From Alphaproteobacteria bacterium (GTDB lineage Bacteria; Pseudomonadota; Alphaproteobacteria; RS24), in contig RFZE01000063.1 of assembly GCA_009920875.1 (NCBI GenBank), forward strand, positions 1-7,740: 7,740 nucleotides of DNA. The letters are read 5' to 3'. Under the pieces are notes generated by a model that ran no database searches, was not told the origin of the DNA, and saw nothing but the letters and a program-made list of their open reading frames with translations. Positions 6,561 to 7,740 of the stretch are shown here, piece by piece. The number at the start of each line of letters is the position of its first letter. Position 1 is the stretch's first letter. Both the position numbers and the translations under genes were made by a program.

Positions 6561-6748
6561 CGGTCAAGGCAGGTTTCCTGGCTTGCGGGTCACCGGCGTC
6601 GGGCCGCCTTCCCCTTAAAAAGAGTGGCAAATTGGCCGTTACCTATCCGCTGACAGTTGCGGGAGCAGCTGTCGATTTGGCGCTTTTGTTTTCCGATATG
6701 CGCCGCACGACATTCCCTTTTACCCCCTGTTACGGGGCACCTTGTCCG
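6561..6748 (-). ncRNA. Cobalamin riboswitch aptamer
   Basis: The minus strand shows the conserved blocks of the adenosylcobalamin-type riboswitch in the right order. AAGGTGCCCC with its small hairpin comes first (about 6743-6722), then AAAAGGGAAT, then GCTGCTCCCGCAACTGT (6669-6653). GCCACT (6628-6623) and GGGGAAGGCGGC (6614-6603) follow, and finally the B12 box AAGCCAGGAAACCTGCCTT (6584-6566). The ends can pair as P1: CGGACAAGG (6748-6740) with CCTTGACCG (6569-6561), with one A-A mismatch. The element lies directly ahead of btuB on the same strand. When cobalamin is plentiful it should repress the downstream genes, as is known for this family. Exact ends are approximate. Confidence 0.95.
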
Positions 6749-6755
6749 CGAAAAA

Positions 6756-6784
6756 TATGTAGCGTGATTTTACCGCTCGTTCAA
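6756..6784 (-). promoter_or_regulatory. Candidate sigma-70-type promoter for the riboswitch-btuB operon
   Basis: TTGAAC (6784-6779) and TACATA (6761-6756) are spaced by 17 bp, and a start six to eight bases downstream would fall at about 6749, exactly where the aptamer begins. The -35 box overlaps the last codons of the permease gene. The -35 matches the consensus at four of six positions and the -10 only at three of six, so the call rests mostly on position and spacing. Confidence 0.4.
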
Positions 6785-7740
6785 CAGACTTGCGCTGGGG
6801 CGCGTCAGCAGCGCCAAAAGCAGCGGCACGCCCAAAAAGGCAGTGACCACGCCCAGCTTTAACTCAGTGAGTGTCGGAATAAGGCGAATGAAACTGTCGG
6901 CCAGCACCAATAATATCGCGCCCAAAAGCGCGGCGGGCAAAAGCGTTTTTGACGGCAAGGCGCCGGTCAGCGGGCGCACCAAATGCGGTGCCAAGAGGCC
7001 GACAAAACCGATAACACCGGTGACCGATACCACTGCGCCGACAGCCAGCGCCAAGCCAATGGAAATTTGCAAGCGCAGCCGCACCATATTTATGCCCAGC
7101 GAGCGCGCCACCTCCTCGCCCAATGACAGCCCGTCAAGCAGTCGTGCGGCGCGCCACATTAACAGACAGCCAAGCACCGCGCCGGGTGCTGCCAGTGCGA
7201 CATGCAGCCAGCTGCGGTTTTCCACCGCGCCCAATAACCAAAAGGCTATCTCAAGCGCGGCGAAATAATTGGGACTGAGATTAAGTGCCAGCGCAATGCC
7301 GGCGCCGGCGAAAGCCGATACCGCGAAGCCGGCCAAAATGAGCCGTAAGCTGGACGCGCCTTTTCCGGCCAAAGCCAGCAAAATCAAGACCGATAACAGT
7401 GCCATCAGTGCCGCCGCCAAGGGCACGGCAAATGATAATGTGGTGGCGAGGCCGGAATAAATCACCATAACCGCGCCCAATGCTGCGCCATTCGATGCCC
7501 CCAATAAGCCGGGCTCGGCCAATGGATTGCGAAACAGTCCCTGTACCACGGCACCGGCCAGTCCCAATACAAAGCCCGTCATGGCGGCCAAAACAATGCG
7601 TGGGCCGCGAATTTGCTCAAATAGAATTTTATAAAAAGCCCCTTCTTCAGTGGCACTTCCGCCCAGCCGGTCGCCCAGCCAATCAAGCACGGCAAAAATA
7701 TTGACGGTGACATCACCGACCATAAGCGACATGGCGGCAC
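6770..7740 (-). CDS. btuC: FecCD-family permease of cobalamin/iron-chelate ABC importer (BtuC type), N-terminus outside window
   Basis: This is a polytopic inner-membrane permease of the FecCD/BtuC family, the dimeric channel partner of BtuD-type ATPases. Family motifs are clear. Numbering from the Met at 7732, they are RGPRIVLAAMTGFVLGLAGA (42-61), then FRNPLAEPGLLGASNGAALG (67-86), the coupling-helix region LDGLSLGEEVARSLG (199-213) and GVIGFVGLLAPHLVR (239-253). The C-terminal TELKLGVVTAFLGVP (289-303) completes the set. The NPLAEPGLLG stretch is especially BtuC-like. The ATG at 7732 is probably not the start: the frame stays open to base 7740, and the residues seen there (MSLMVGDVTV) align with the end of the first membrane helix of the family, so TM1 should lie beyond the window. 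The gene ends only 21 bp before the riboswitch begins. Its ATPase partner is presumably the btuD-type gene about 3 kb downstream. Confidence 0.9.
   Translation of the reverse strand, partial: AAMSLMVGDVTVNIFAVLDWLGDRLGGSATEEGAFYKILFEQIRGPRIVLAAMTGFVLGLAGAVVQGLFRNPLAEPGLLGASNGAALGAVMVIYSGLATTLSFAVPLAAALMALLSVLILLALAGKGASSLRLILAGFAVSAFAGAGIALALNLSPNYFAALEIAFWLLGAVENRSWLHVALAAPGAVLGCLLMWRAARLLDGLSLGEEVARSLGINMVRLRLQISIGLALAVGAVVSVTGVIGFVGLLAPHLVRPLTGALPSKTLLPAALLGAILLVLADSFIRLIPTLTELKLGVVTAFLGVPLLLALLTRPSASLLNER

Noticed and set aside
6551..6569. Intrinsic terminator at the six-U run after the aptamer
   Set aside because: The only stem before it is the aptamer P1 arm or a loopless GACCGGTC palindrome; no independent GC-rich hairpin abuts the U run.
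6142..6630. A 162-residue minus-strand frame running from the riboswitch into btuB
   Set aside because: It begins inside the conserved aptamer and runs out of frame through the btuB signal peptide and plug; it has no recognisable domain.

Overview
This window reads as a vitamin B12 (cobalamin) uptake locus from a Gram-negative bacterium. It has two TonB-dependent outer-membrane receptors, a cobalamin riboswitch and an Mla-type ATPase whose sequence resembles the alphaproteobacterial form. Alphaproteobacteria, possibly aquatic, is my best guess, inferred from protein style and moderately high GC only. There is no rRNA or other marker gene.

Layout. Positions 1-1458 (+) hold the C-terminal 485 residues of a TonB-dependent receptor whose start lies left of the window. 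Its stop codon directly abuts the stop of msrA, which lies on the opposite strand. Everything else is on the minus strand. Read in transcription order (right to left) it runs: an FecCD/BtuC-type permease (7740-6770, N-terminus outside the window); a 329-bp non-coding leader (6769-6441) with a candidate promoter, a clear cobalamin riboswitch and an expression platform; a BtuB-type receptor (6440-4572); a BtuF-type cobalamin-binding protein without a signal peptide (4553-3639); a BtuD-type ATPase (3646-2885); an MlaF-like ATPase (2885-2124); and msrA (2103-1459). From btuB onward the genes are separated by at most 20 bp or overlap by 1-8 bp, so they very likely form one riboswitch-controlled operon.

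How it works together. BtuB, powered by TonB, would bring corrinoids across the outer membrane. BtuC and BtuD would form the inner-membrane importer, with the BtuF-like protein as candidate binding partner. High intracellular cobalamin would shut the operon down through the riboswitch. Unexpected points are: (i) the riboswitch and its own promoter split btuC from btuB-btuF-btuD; (ii) the only BtuF-like protein present cannot carry a signal peptide; (iii) the MlaF-like ATPase has Asn at the catalytic Glu position and Gly at the switch His position, with no Mla partner genes visible; (iv) a methionine sulfoxide reductase gene ends the operon.

I see no mobile element, CRISPR array, tRNA or rRNA. 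The strongest candidate for something unusual is the doubly substituted MlaF-like ATPase inside a B12 operon; the rest is a recognisable B12-uptake system with an uncommon arrangement.
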